Translations under genes and position numbers: made by a program
DNA from: Nitrospira sp. CR1.3
Lineage (GTDB): Bacteria > Nitrospirota > Nitrospiria > Nitrospirales > Nitrospiraceae
Assembly (NCBI GenBank): GCA_014055525.1
Contig: WIAH01000002.1
Location: 124,001-188,000 of the forward strand
Reading direction: 5' to 3'
Length of the DNA: 64,000 nt
Notes under the pieces: model-generated
What the model saw: the letters and a program-made list of their open reading frames with translations, nothing else
What the model was told of the DNA's origin: nothing
The model's database searches: none
In this document: positions 36,024 to 44,766 of the stretch, piece after piece
Layout of the letters: each line of letters begins with the position of its first letter
Position numbering within the stretch: position 1 is the stretch's first letter

Positions 36024-36407
36024 CTAAACCTGTTCCACCTTGATCGTAGGCGCTTCCATCACACGTCGAAAAATCGTGGCGTCCCCGACGATCCGCCCGA
36101 CGACATTGACGCGATCGGCCGGAACCGGGTCTGGTCCCATACTCATGGGCGTTCGTCCAAAGAAAATCGCTAACACCTGGCCTGCTCCCCAGAATGCCAC
36201 ATCGCCGACTTTCACCTGAGTGGTCGCCGTTTCCCGATGATCCTTGACCCCGCCGAGCTTGAAATAGAACTCTTCGCCCCACGTATTGATGGGGGCTTCG
36301 ACCGGCAATGCCGCGTACACTTCCTGCGCCGTCCTGGTGGATCTCAACTCGGCCTCGACTTGCACCGGCCCGACGGTGATGCGAATTTTCTTGGGTGATT
36401 CAGCCAT
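36024..36407 (-). CDS. Cyclophilin-like (TM1367-type) protein
   Basis: A 127-residue beta-barrel-type protein: KIRITVGPVQVEAEL at the start, APINTWGEEFYF, then VGDVAFWGAGQVLAIFFG, the hallmark stretch of the TM1367/cyclophilin-like family. Members share the cyclophilin fold but lack a proven peptidyl-prolyl isomerase activity. It heads the six-gene minus-strand series that continues through the DUF507 pair, the TPR lipoprotein and bcp. Confidence 0.85.
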   Translation of the reverse strand: MAESPKKIRITVGPVQVEAELRSTRTAQEVYAALPVEAPINTWGEEFYFKLGGVKDHRETATTQVKVGDVAFWGAGQVLAIFFGRTPMSMGPDPVPADRVNVVGRIVGDATIFRRVMEAPTIKVEQV

Positions 36408-36511
36408 GATCCCCGTTCAAGCCATGTGAAGCGGTTCGTAAGAAAACCCGCGTCCATGGCGGACATTAGCTTGTTTATCCGGTGAAATCAAGGCTACAAT
36501 TCCCCCGACGC

Positions 36512-37318
36512 ATGCTCACCTCGACCTTCGTCTTGCTCAAAGGAATCGGACCTGAAACCGAACGACGGCTCTGGCGGAACGGCATTGTCGATTGGTCCTC
36601 CTTCCTGCAGCAACCGATGCTGTCAGGAATTTCCGCGACGAGGAAGTCCTGGTACGACCAGGACATTCTCACCGCCATATCCCGTCTTGAAGCGGGGAGG
36701 GCGGACTACTTCGGTACCTGCCTGAAGAGCCGCGACCACTGGCGCCTGTTCGAAGCGTTCCGCCATCGCACCCTGTATCTCGACATCGAAACCACGGGCA
36801 TGTCGGCCCGCATAGGACAGCTGACGGTCGTCGGACTGTATCGAAACGGACGAATGAGCAGCCTTGTTCGGGGGGACAACCTGACGGAAGACTATCTACA
36901 CGAGGAGCTTGAGCGGACGGACCTGTTGGTCACCTTTTTCGGCAGCGGCTTCGACATTCCCTATTTGCAAACGACCTATCCTCGGCTCAACTTTAAAAAA
37001 CCCCATTTCGATCTGTGCTTTGCCGCTCGACGGCTCGGCGTCCAGGGAGGGCTCAAGCGGATCGAGCGTGAGTTCCTGATCCATCGTGACGCCGACCTCG
37101 AAGGACTGGACGGATGGGATGCCGTACGCCTGTGGCAGCAATGGCGCGGAGGCGACGCGGCTGCGCTGGATTTACTCCTTCGCTACAACGCGGCGGACAC
37201 GAGGAATCTTGAGGCACTGGCCGAACTGCTCTATGACCGTATGGCGGCACGATACGGGCCGCTCTCCGTCTGCGAAAGACTTCCCGGCGACAGGTCGAAC
37301 CGGACGGTACCGCGGTGA
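36512..37318 (+). CDS. HhH plus RNase H-like 3'-5' exonuclease domain protein (YprB-like)
   Basis: About 268 residues. An N-terminal helix-hairpin-helix (LLKGIGPETERRLWRNGI) precedes a DEDD-type exonuclease domain: LDIETTG (first Asp and Glu), FFGSGFDIPYL (second Asp) and YNAADTRNLEAL (last Asp). Proteins of this family are predicted nucleases in DNA or RNA repair and appear alone in many genomes. The ATG at 36512 is preferred; the upstream GTG at 36482 has no ribosome site. Its stop overlaps the next gene (GTGA). Confidence 0.82.
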   Translation: MLTSTFVLLKGIGPETERRLWRNGIVDWSSFLQQPMLSGISATRKSWYDQDILTAISRLEAGRADYFGTCLKSRDHWRLFEAFRHRTLYLDIETTGMSARIGQLTVVGLYRNGRMSSLVRGDNLTEDYLHEELERTDLLVTFFGSGFDIPYLQTTYPRLNFKKPHFDLCFAARRLGVQGGLKRIEREFLIHRDADLEGLDGWDAVRLWQQWRGGDAAALDLLLRYNAADTRNLEALAELLYDRMAARYGPLSVCERLPGDRSNRTVPR

Positions 37319-38124
37319 AACGGCCAGCTCAGTGGTTCGGTGTGGGCAGGACGGAGACCGGACAGGTTCGCCCGACCAATCAGGATGCGTTTGCCGTCAT
37401 CAACGAGTGCATGCTGTGGGTCGTCGCGGATGGAATGGGTGGACACCCCGCCGGCGATCTGGCTGCCCGCATGGCGGTTGATTCCGTCGTACGGGGCGCT
37501 TCTCAAGCATCGGCCGCACTCCAACAGACCTCGGATCATCCTTCTCGTCCGCTGGCTGATCTACTCGCTGCCGCCAACCGCGAGATTATTGAAAAAGCCG
37601 ACGCCCAGCCGACGCTCAGGGGAATGGGAACCACCGTCGTGGCCATGATCATCGGATCCGGTCCGATACCGGTTGCCCACATCGCGCATCTCGGAGACAG
37701 CCGCGCGTACCTCTATCGCAGCGGGACGCTGCGTCAACTGACCCGCGACCACACGCTGGTCGAGAAATATCTTCAGGACGGACTGATCGGCGCAGCGGAA
37801 GCCAAGACTCATCCAAGACGACATGTCTTGACCAGGGCGCTTGGCATGGAACCGGACCTGCCCCCGGAGCGTATGTCGATATCGCTGACATCCGATGATC
37901 TCCTATTGCTCTGCAGCGACGGCCTCACAAAAATGCTTGCAGACCACGAGATCGCCTTGCTTCTCTCGCGGACGGAAGGAGACCCGGCCCGCGCCTGCGA
38001 CGCCCTCATCGAAGAGGCCTTGAATCGAGGCGGAGAGGACAATGTCACAGTCGTCGTCTGCGCCTCGATGCCTCCTGCTCGCGACGGCTCGCCGGCCATT
38101 GACAAGAAAGTAGCGGGCATGTAG
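37315..38124 (+). CDS. PP2C-family Ser/Thr protein phosphatase (Stp1/PrpC type)
   Basis: A 269-residue soluble PP2C enzyme with all metal-site motifs: RPTNQD, ADGMGGH, GMGTTV, HLGDSRAYLYR, LLCSDGLT and GGEDNVTV. It removes phosphate from Ser/Thr residues using Mn2+ or Mg2+. Its GTG start overlaps the stop of the nuclease gene by four bases. The kinase it counteracts is not adjacent; a second PP2C gene follows a Ser/Thr kinase at 63 kb. Confidence 0.93.
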   Translation: MKRPAQWFGVGRTETGQVRPTNQDAFAVINECMLWVVADGMGGHPAGDLAARMAVDSVVRGASQASAALQQTSDHPSRPLADLLAAANREIIEKADAQPTLRGMGTTVVAMIIGSGPIPVAHIAHLGDSRAYLYRSGTLRQLTRDHTLVEKYLQDGLIGAAEAKTHPRRHVLTRALGMEPDLPPERMSISLTSDDLLLLCSDGLTKMLADHEIALLLSRTEGDPARACDALIEEALNRGGEDNVTVVVCASMPPARDGSPAIDKKVAGM

Positions 38125-38180
38125 CCTCGATTCTGATTGTTTGCCGCATGCGAAGAGTCAGGCCGTACCGGAGAAGCCTC

Positions 38181-39068
38181 ATGCGAATGCTCGTCTGGTT
38201 GACAGCCTTGTGCCTGATCGTCGTAAACCTGCTTGGGTTGCCGGCGAGCGACGGCAGAGCCGCCGAGGATTCCGGGGCTGAGGCGGCCGTCCGCGCGATG
38301 GTCCGGGCGAACGCCGAGAAAGACATGGCCTCATTGTCCCGATTGATGGCTCACGATACCGACATTACCAGCTATACCATCGGAGGGCGGAAATACGTCG
38401 GCTGGCCCGACATCGAACGGGACATGCAGGAGGAATTTAGTTCAGCCGCCAAACTCGAACTTCCGATCCGAGAATTGAAGGTGTGGACGAAAGGAGACCT
38501 TGCTTGGTACACGATGGAGTTGGACTATATCCGCACTGTGATCCAAGGCCATGAGCAACATCGGGCGCTGCTTCCGTTGCGAGAAACCGGGGTGCTGGAG
38601 CGCCGCGACGGGCAATGGGTTCTTCTTTCGTGGCATGAGTCCTTTCGAAATTCCGGAGGCGCGATCCAACTCTCTGATAAACCACCCGATCAGCCGGCTG
38701 TCACACTTGCCTCCCCCGCCAAGAACCAGGCCGCTCAGCCGGACCTCAGCGGGGAATGGGACATCCTGGAAGTCGAAGACAACAAGACCTATAAGGCTAT
38801 GCTGGACAAGACCGGAAACGGCCCCTACACCCAACAAGGCGGCCGCTTCGTCACCACCAAGTTTGAAGACCGCGCCTGGCACGGGACTTGGCACCAGTCG
38901 GGGAACGATCGCGAAGGCGGATTCGAAGTGCTGCTCTCTGAAGACGGCAATCAGGCGAAAGGCGTCTGGTGGTATACAAGAGTGGGTGAAAAGAAGAATA
39001 TTCCTCCGCGGCAGTGGGGCGGCACTTACGTGTGGAAGCGGCTCGGCCCGCCCTCGTCCGCTCAGTGA
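38181..39068 (+). CDS. Exported SnoaL/NTF2-like domain protein
   Basis: About 295 residues: signal peptide (MRMLVWLTALCLIVVNLL...GRAAE), an NTF2/SnoaL-like domain (about 33-150; DSGAEAAVRAMVRANAEKD, GVLERRDGQWVLLSWHES) and a C-terminal beta domain (GEWDILEVEDN to WGGTYVWKR). NTF2 domains bind small ligands or act in complexes. GGAGAAGCC precedes the ATG at 38181, while 38148 lacks a ribosome site. Function unknown. Confidence 0.75.
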   Translation: MRMLVWLTALCLIVVNLLGLPASDGRAAEDSGAEAAVRAMVRANAEKDMASLSRLMAHDTDITSYTIGGRKYVGWPDIERDMQEEFSSAAKLELPIRELKVWTKGDLAWYTMELDYIRTVIQGHEQHRALLPLRETGVLERRDGQWVLLSWHESFRNSGGAIQLSDKPPDQPAVTLASPAKNQAAQPDLSGEWDILEVEDNKTYKAMLDKTGNGPYTQQGGRFVTTKFEDRAWHGTWHQSGNDREGGFEVLLSEDGNQAKGVWWYTRVGEKKNIPPRQWGGTYVWKRLGPPSSAQ

Positions 39069-39166
39069 GCCTATTCAATAAACACAGGACTCCCCCCGTG
39101 GATGCGAAGTCGGTGACAGGCGGACCGATTTCCGGCGATGATGAACCCTATGTCTCAGGAGGTGCT

Positions 39167-40174
39167 ATGCTGCCGGCGATTCTCACCTTGCTATCCGGCC
39201 TGTTCGTGATCATGCCGGCCTTCGCATCGGGAGGCCACGACCATCACGACAGTCATGCAGTTCCCACCCTGGCGAATCAGGTGACGACGAAAGTGACGAT
39301 CGAAAATGATCTTGTCACTCTCACCTTCGGGCCGATCGATTTACCCTCAGCCCATGACGGTGAATTAGCAGCTTCCATGCCGAAACATGTCTTTCAATTG
39401 CCCAGAGACATGTACATGGTCGGCTTCAAGTCCGAGGTCTTTACCAAAGACGGCGCGGCCCTTCCCCGCAACTATCTGCATCATATTCTCATGCTCAACA
39501 ACGACAAGCCGAGCGTGTCATGTCCGGGTGAGCCGCTTTTCTTCGGCGGCGCCGGGCTCGAAATGACGGAAGCCAGATTTCCTGAGGGTTACGGCGTCAA
39601 GCTCGCCAAAGGACAAAATCTGATGTCGGTTGTCGCCTTCTACCACAAAGCTCCGCCGGCCAAGGATGTCATGGCAAGTTTTACCATGTACATGGCTCCG
39701 GAAGGCGCTCCCGTCAAAGAAATGGATGTTTATCAAGTCGGTGTGAACGTGGTGTGCTATAGCAAGTTCGCTCAACGAGGGCCGGATCAAACGGATGAAG
39801 GAATTGAGATTAGGCCGGGGGTGCAAGTGCATACCGCCCCGCTGAAGTTTTCCATGGACGGCTGCGTCAAGTTCGCCTATCCGCACGGCCACGATGAGCT
39901 CCTCTTGATCGCGCTGGAAAACAAAACACGGAGACAGACGCTGTTGCGAACTGTGCCTGACGTGTCGATGGACGGCACATTCCTCGAATTTCACCCGCGT
40001 CAGGTGTATAAGAACAGCCAGGGATTCCAGGTCACGAAAACCGACGAGTATGAGATGGTCATGGTTCATCATCACCCGCTGCACAAGAATATCGAGCAGC
40101 ATGGAATGGGCAATTACCTCTTGTACATGACGCCGGGGGCTTGTCCTGGAACAAGTACTGCGCAGGCTCGGTAA
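39167..40174 (+). CDS. Exported His-rich protein with PHM-like features
   Basis: A 335-residue exported protein. After a signal peptide ending near FAS comes a His/Asp cluster (GGHDHHDSHA), then NYLHHILMLNN, VVAFYHK and VHHHPLHKNIEQHG. The HH-I-x-M and later H-rich spots recall copper monooxygenases of the peptidylglycine hydroxylase (PHM) type, whose copper ligands come as HH and H-x-H. Identity is tentative. AGGAGG before the ATG at 39167 fixes the start; upstream readings are unsupported. It could bind copper in the periplasm. Confidence 0.6.
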   Translation: MLPAILTLLSGLFVIMPAFASGGHDHHDSHAVPTLANQVTTKVTIENDLVTLTFGPIDLPSAHDGELAASMPKHVFQLPRDMYMVGFKSEVFTKDGAALPRNYLHHILMLNNDKPSVSCPGEPLFFGGAGLEMTEARFPEGYGVKLAKGQNLMSVVAFYHKAPPAKDVMASFTMYMAPEGAPVKEMDVYQVGVNVVCYSKFAQRGPDQTDEGIEIRPGVQVHTAPLKFSMDGCVKFAYPHGHDELLLIALENKTRRQTLLRTVPDVSMDGTFLEFHPRQVYKNSQGFQVTKTDEYEMVMVHHHPLHKNIEQHGMGNYLLYMTPGACPGTSTAQAR

Positions 40175-40508
40175 TTCTTCCCTGTAACTCTGTCGCGCCA
40201 AACGCGATGGGGCGACACTATATCTATCTTCCCCGCTCATCGGCCCATTCCCCGTATCCCATCGTTCCTTTTTGTGCGGTCTTCCAATTCTGTTCCCACG
40301 CCCCCTACCAAAGCGGGAGGCCCGTTCAACGTGCTCTGGGCTGGGTTTCTGACAAGCCTCTATGATATTCACATACCTACCAAACATCCGGTCGACCGTC
40401 ATGTCGCACGTGAGCGGACCGGTCCGCCTCGGAGCACGACCCGAACGCGCATTCAACCATTGCGGGCGTGATTTGTCCGAATAGCCCCGGTACGCCAGGA
40501 TTTTCTTG
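40175..40508. other. Gene-free 334-bp interval before the multidomain signalling gene
   Basis: No credible coding region. TGTCGCGCC (40192-40200) and GGGGCGACA (40210-40218) form an imperfect hairpin just after the preceding stop codon, a weak terminator candidate. A TATGAT lies in the middle at about 40360-40366 without a matching -35. AGGA at 40497-40500 serves the ATG at 40509. No sigma54-type GG-N10-GC site was noticed. Confidence 0.5.
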
Positions 40509-43500
40509 ATGTCGCAGCGCACACCGGTCTCGATCCTGATCGTTAACGAGCACTCCGAAGAGATCAAACTTGCCACCATCGGATTTCGAGGATTTTTTTC
40601 GGATTGCCGAGTCGACGTAGCCTACTCCGCCGAGGAAGCCAGGATCCTGTCATCCAAGCATGCTCTGGAATGGACCTTCGTTCTCATTGATGATGGATGT
40701 CTCTCGGGCAATAATGCGGCGCTGATCGATGATCTCAAGCGCCAGGCTACGTATACGGCGGTGCTCCTCCAAAGCGACGGGTCCGACGCTGCAGCCGCCA
40801 TTCGGGCGATGCAGGCCGGCGCGGATTTCTTTCTTGCCAAACAATCCCCCGCCTTTCTGACCGAACTCCTGTTCTGCGCGAGAGAAGCCGTCGAGAAACG
40901 GGACCTGAGAATCGCCGTGGCGCGGGCCGATGTGCGCCATCAACAACTGCTTGAGTCGCTCACGGATCTGTTCTACGAGCTGGACGCCGAAGGAAACTTT
41001 CTTGTCGTCGGGTCCAAGATGCTCTCGTTGCTTGGTTATGCTCCGCAGGAACTCATCGGATCCTCTTACACAACGATTTTCTCTACGGCGGATCATGCGG
41101 CCGCGCGCTTCCGGTTTAATGAACGGAGGTCCGGCGCTCGCAACGCCCATGGCATCGAGCTGACCTTTCGGACGAAGCCATCACCGGATCGACCCGAACG
41201 AAGTGTCTCGGCCCAGATCCGTGCACGGGGCATGTACGATTCCCGTCGCCGATTCCTCGGCACAGTCGGCCTCGTTCGCATCCCGTCGTCCAACCAAGCT
41301 GAACAGGGTATGGCCCAAAGGCCGGCTCAACAGGCTGCGCGATTCGACAAGCTTCAACTAATCACCCGCCAAATCTCCGCACTCTCCCAGGAACTGGGAC
41401 AGCCCCTGGCTGCCCTGCGCGACGAAACCGACCGCTTGCTTGATGCCTTGCGCACTGCGGGATTCGACCAGCGGCTCACACAGCTTGCCGAGCAGGCAAC
41501 CATCGCCATGGACTTACGGAACCGGCTCACCCAAGCCCTGCAGACCATACCGAGTGATGTCGCTGAGGAAACCATCAATGACCTCTTGGAGGAGGTCCTT
41601 GCATCGCTCCGCCTGCAGGACGAAGGACGCGACAAAATCGGTACGGCATATGCCGCGGACCTCCCCGCTTATTACGGGGATCGGGCACAAGCCATCGACT
41701 GTTTTCGCCGTCTCCTCCTCTCCGCTCAGACAATGCTTATCGCCTCGGGTCGCAGGCGGCAGATGCTCGTCCGAACCGGCGTGATCGGAGGAACGGTGGA
41801 AATTGAATGCCTCGAGTCTGAGCAAGAGACAGAAGGGGAAATCGATCTCGCATCTCAGCCTGAGAAGCTCGACCTGACGAACCTTTATCGTCTGGTCTCC
41901 ACGCTCGGCGGAACACTCGACCTCTCGATGCCGGCGGCTGGTCCGCTGCGCATCGCCGTGCGGCTCACGGTCGCTGATGAGACGCAGGCTGAATCCCCCA
42001 TGATTCCCACTTCCGTCGCGCCGCCGCCTCAGATCGAAACGGAAGCCGCACCTCCGCCATCGCCGCAACCGCCGGTCGTTCCGATACAGGAGCAGGCGAA
42101 AGATCGCCGCGCAGCCCCGCGCATTCCTACCACGCTTCCGGCGCGAATCAGCGTGGAATCCACGGTATGGAACGGCACCGTCGCAAATCTGAGTCCTGGT
42201 GGTGCCTGTATCAGGCTTTCTTCTGACTTCCCCTCCTTCGAAAGTCAGAACCTGTCCGTCGTCCTGCGAACAGCGGTTGGCATTCTCGAACTCAACGCCT
42301 CTGCCTCGGCTCGCCTCGCGCAGGAATCGACCGGTCAACAGAGGACTGTGCCTGTTCAACTCATTCTTGTGTTTCAGCCACCCAGGCCCGCAGAAGCCTC
42401 GATCCTGTCCTCCCTGATCGAAGCAGCGCAGGAGCAATCGCTGAGCTTTTCGCTTGATCTTCAGCTTACGGCAAGACCACGGGACGCTTCTCCAGCCGAT
42501 GCTTTCCGTTCAGCCGATCCACAAGACGATGACCGACGCGAAGCTATTCGTGTGGCCCTGGCGCTTCCCGTGCGATTGGAAACTGAGGAGCCCCCCGAAC
42601 AGGGACGTCTGATCGCCCGTGCTGTCAACATCAGCCGGCATGGTGCCTGTCTGGTCGTGAAAGCCGCGCCCGAAGAGTTACGCGGTTCCGTGCTGCTTCA
42701 TTTTGCTTCGGGAAGAACCGCCGGGCACCCCGGCCCTCACGAACCAGGGGCTCCCGATTCCGCGCTGCCTGCCAGGATCGTCTGGTCCGTCCCGGATTCG
42801 ACTGCGTCGAACGAGTTCCGACCGAATCATGCCGCTCATGCTGCCCGCATCGGCGTCCGGTTTCTATCACTCACCCCCTATGCCGAGAGAGAGCTGACTC
42901 GTCTCGTTCGACAGTACCTGACTTCCTCTCAATCATCGCCCGTTCCTGCAGAGCAGGCGTCCGTCACGAGTATTCATCGGGAATGCCGGAATCCTCGAGG
43001 CCAAGCCATTGCCATTATGGACGATCACCTCCGGCAACCGATTGTGCCCGAGACTCCCATACTCATTATCTCGCCCGGCTACGGCCAGACGGCGCGGGAT
43101 TACTCTGCCCTATCCTATTTCCTGGCGCACCACCGGCTTCGCGTGCTGCGGTATGACCATTCCAACCATGTGGGCCTCAGCGACGGCGAATTGCAGAATA
43201 CGACTCTTCGGGGCATGCAAACCGATTTGGCCAAAGTGGTCGAGTTTGTCCATCACACCTGGCCGACCGCCCGTGTCGTGGTGCTGGCCAGCGACCTGAG
43301 CGCCCGCGCGGCTCTGAAAATGGCCGTTCAAGCTCACCCGGTTGACTTGCTCCTTCTCGTCAATCCGGTTATCGACGTCGGCGCCCTTCTGATGACTGTC
43401 CATGAGCATGACCTGGTTGCGGATTATCGGTATGGCCTGCGGCGGGGTATCACCAATCTTCTGGGCTTCAATGTCAATCTTGACCAATTCGTCGGCGATA

Positions 43501-44660
43501 CAGTGGCAGGTCACTTGACCGATCTGGCTTCAGCTCTCGAAGACGTCAGGCTCTTGCGCTCCCCTCTTGCGATCATTACCAGCCCCCGGGACGAATCGAG
43601 CCCGCTTCCACCCTCGGATCTGCCCCACGCCTTCCTGACCGCTCTCGGCACACAAACGAGAATGTTAAGCGTTCCTTCGCCTCTCGCAGGTCATCCCGCC
43701 GCCTGGAATGAGCCACAGCCTGCCGCCTTTCGACAGATACTCGAGCAAATCGCGTCCATACTGACTTGGCCGCTCTCTCCTGTAGAAGCTGGTCCGGCCG
43801 CACAGGAAGCTCTTGTGCGGCAGCAGCAGCTGGAGCTTGAGCAAACTCGCCTGCAGCGGAATTTCTCACAGATCAGCCGGGAAGCCATGGGGCTCGCTCA
43901 TTTGCAGCAGCTTCCTCAGTTGGCGAACCTCCATGAATATCGGAAGCTCCTTGACGATCTCTATGCGTTCCTGAGCCCTCTCTCCCCCGGCATGGCCATC
44001 GTGGACGCCGGAATCGGGCAAAGCGATGTGACCCGCGCCATGCTGGTCAACCATACCTATAGGACCAGACAGAGAGGTCTTTCACTCGAACAACCGCCGC
44101 TTTTGGTCGGATTGGGCCGTTCGGAAGACCAGGTTCAACAGGCCAGACAGAACGTGCAGACACTGCAACGGGAGCTCACCACGGGCAAGAGCGGCGGCGT
44201 CACGGCAATCCCACCACTGACGATTGCCTGGATGCGCACAGACTGGACCCAGGCGCTTCCGTTCCGGTCGCGATCCATTCATCGGATCGTTTGTAATCTC
44301 TCCTTGCCCTTCGTCAACTCTCCGCGAGTTACGCTTCAAGAGTGGTTTCGAGTTCTCCACCCTGAAGGCCGACTGGTCTTCACAGCCTTTCATCGAGATA
44401 CCGACCTCTCTCCCCTCTATCGACGCCACCTCCGCCTTGCCAACCAGGACGAGTTCGGCCCCCAATCTCAACCGGTTCTCCACTACCTTGGACGCCTCCG
44501 CGAGGCCATTCGCCATGGCATTCTGCACACATTCGACCGGGTCTCACTGACGTCCCTCCTGCGTCAATCAGGTCAGTTGTCCTTCCGTATCGACCCGATC
44601 TTCGATGGCCAAGCCTTCGTCGTCATCGTCGGGAAAAGGATTTCCTCTGGCTCCCTCTAG
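40509..44660 (+). CDS. 1383-residue REC-PAS-kinaselike-PilZ-PilZ-LuxD-like hydrolase-methyltransferase protein
   Basis: Domain order (residue numbers approximate): receiver-like 6-125 with FVLIDDG and AKQSP but no paired N-terminal acids; PAS 145-260; a helical region and degenerate kinase-like part 275-490 without H- or N-box; proline linker 500-530; PilZ 532-625 (RAAPR and NLSPGG); PilZ 676-805 (REAIR and NISRHG); alpha/beta hydrolase 845-1090; methyltransferase-like 1140-1383 (VDAGIGQSD, RIVCNLSLPF, EWFRVLHPEGRLV). The hydrolase resembles LuxD acyltransferase (RYDHSNHVGLSDGE), with Asp where LuxD has its nucleophile Ser. The PilZ pair should bind c-di-GMP. ATG at 40509 follows AGGA. Soluble; no membrane helix. 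Confidence 0.85.
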   Translation: MSQRTPVSILIVNEHSEEIKLATIGFRGFFSDCRVDVAYSAEEARILSSKHALEWTFVLIDDGCLSGNNAALIDDLKRQATYTAVLLQSDGSDAAAAIRAMQAGADFFLAKQSPAFLTELLFCAREAVEKRDLRIAVARADVRHQQLLESLTDLFYELDAEGNFLVVGSKMLSLLGYAPQELIGSSYTTIFSTADHAAARFRFNERRSGARNAHGIELTFRTKPSPDRPERSVSAQIRARGMYDSRRRFLGTVGLVRIPSSNQAEQGMAQRPAQQAARFDKLQLITRQISALSQELGQPLAALRDETDRLLDALRTAGFDQRLTQLAEQATIAMDLRNRLTQALQTIPSDVAEETINDLLEEVLASLRLQDEGRDKIGTAYAADLPAYYGDRAQAIDCFRRLLLSAQTMLIASGRRRQMLVRTGVIGGTVEIECLESEQETEGEIDLASQPEKLDLTNLYRLVSTLGGTLDLSMPAAGPLRIAVRLTVADETQAESPMIPTSVAPPPQIETEAAPPPSPQPPVVPIQEQAKDRRAAPRIPTTLPARISVESTVWNGTVANLSPGGACIRLSSDFPSFESQNLSVVLRTAVGILELNASASARLAQESTGQQRTVPVQLILVFQPPRPAEASILSSLIEAAQEQSLSFSLDLQLTARPRDASPADAFRSADPQDDDRREAIRVALALPVRLETEEPPEQGRLIARAVNISRHGACLVVKAAPEELRGSVLLHFASGRTAGHPGPHEPGAPDSALPARIVWSVPDSTASNEFRPNHAAHAARIGVRFLSLTPYAERELTRLVRQYLTSSQSSPVPAEQASVTSIHRECRNPRGQAIAIMDDHLRQPIVPETPILIISPGYGQTARDYSALSYFLAHHRLRVLRYDHSNHVGLSDGELQNTTLRGMQTDLAKVVEFVHHTWPTARVVVLASDLSARAALKMAVQAHPVDLLLLVNPVIDVGALLMTVHEHDLVADYRYGLRRGITNLLGFNVNLDQFVGDTVAGHLTDLASALEDVRLLRSPLAIITSPRDESSPLPPSDLPHAFLTALGTQTRMLSVPSPLAGHPAAWNEPQPAAFRQILEQIASILTWPLSPVEAGPAAQEALVRQQQLELEQTRLQRNFSQISREAMGLAHLQQLPQLANLHEYRKLLDDLYAFLSPLSPGMAIVDAGIGQSDVTRAMLVNHTYRTRQRGLSLEQPPLLVGLGRSEDQVQQARQNVQTLQRELTTGKSGGVTAIPPLTIAWMRTDWTQALPFRSRSIHRIVCNLSLPFVNSPRVTLQEWFRVLHPEGRLVFTAFHRDTDLSPLYRRHLRLANQDEFGPQSQPVLHYLGRLREAIRHGILHTFDRVSLTSLLRQSGQLSFRIDPIFDGQAFVVIVGKRISSGSL

Positions 44661-44766
44661 TCCCTCGGTGTATACTCCCTCCGTACATCTTTGAACACAG
44701 AAGGACTTCTGTGCTCATTCCTGGCGCTCAGAACAGCTAACCTTGACCTCGTTTCTCCCGATTCGT

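Noticed and set aside
40274-40471. Open frame of about 65 codons in the gap before the multidomain protein
   Set aside because: Arg/Pro/Thr-rich with no ribosome site or family resemblance; looks like chance.
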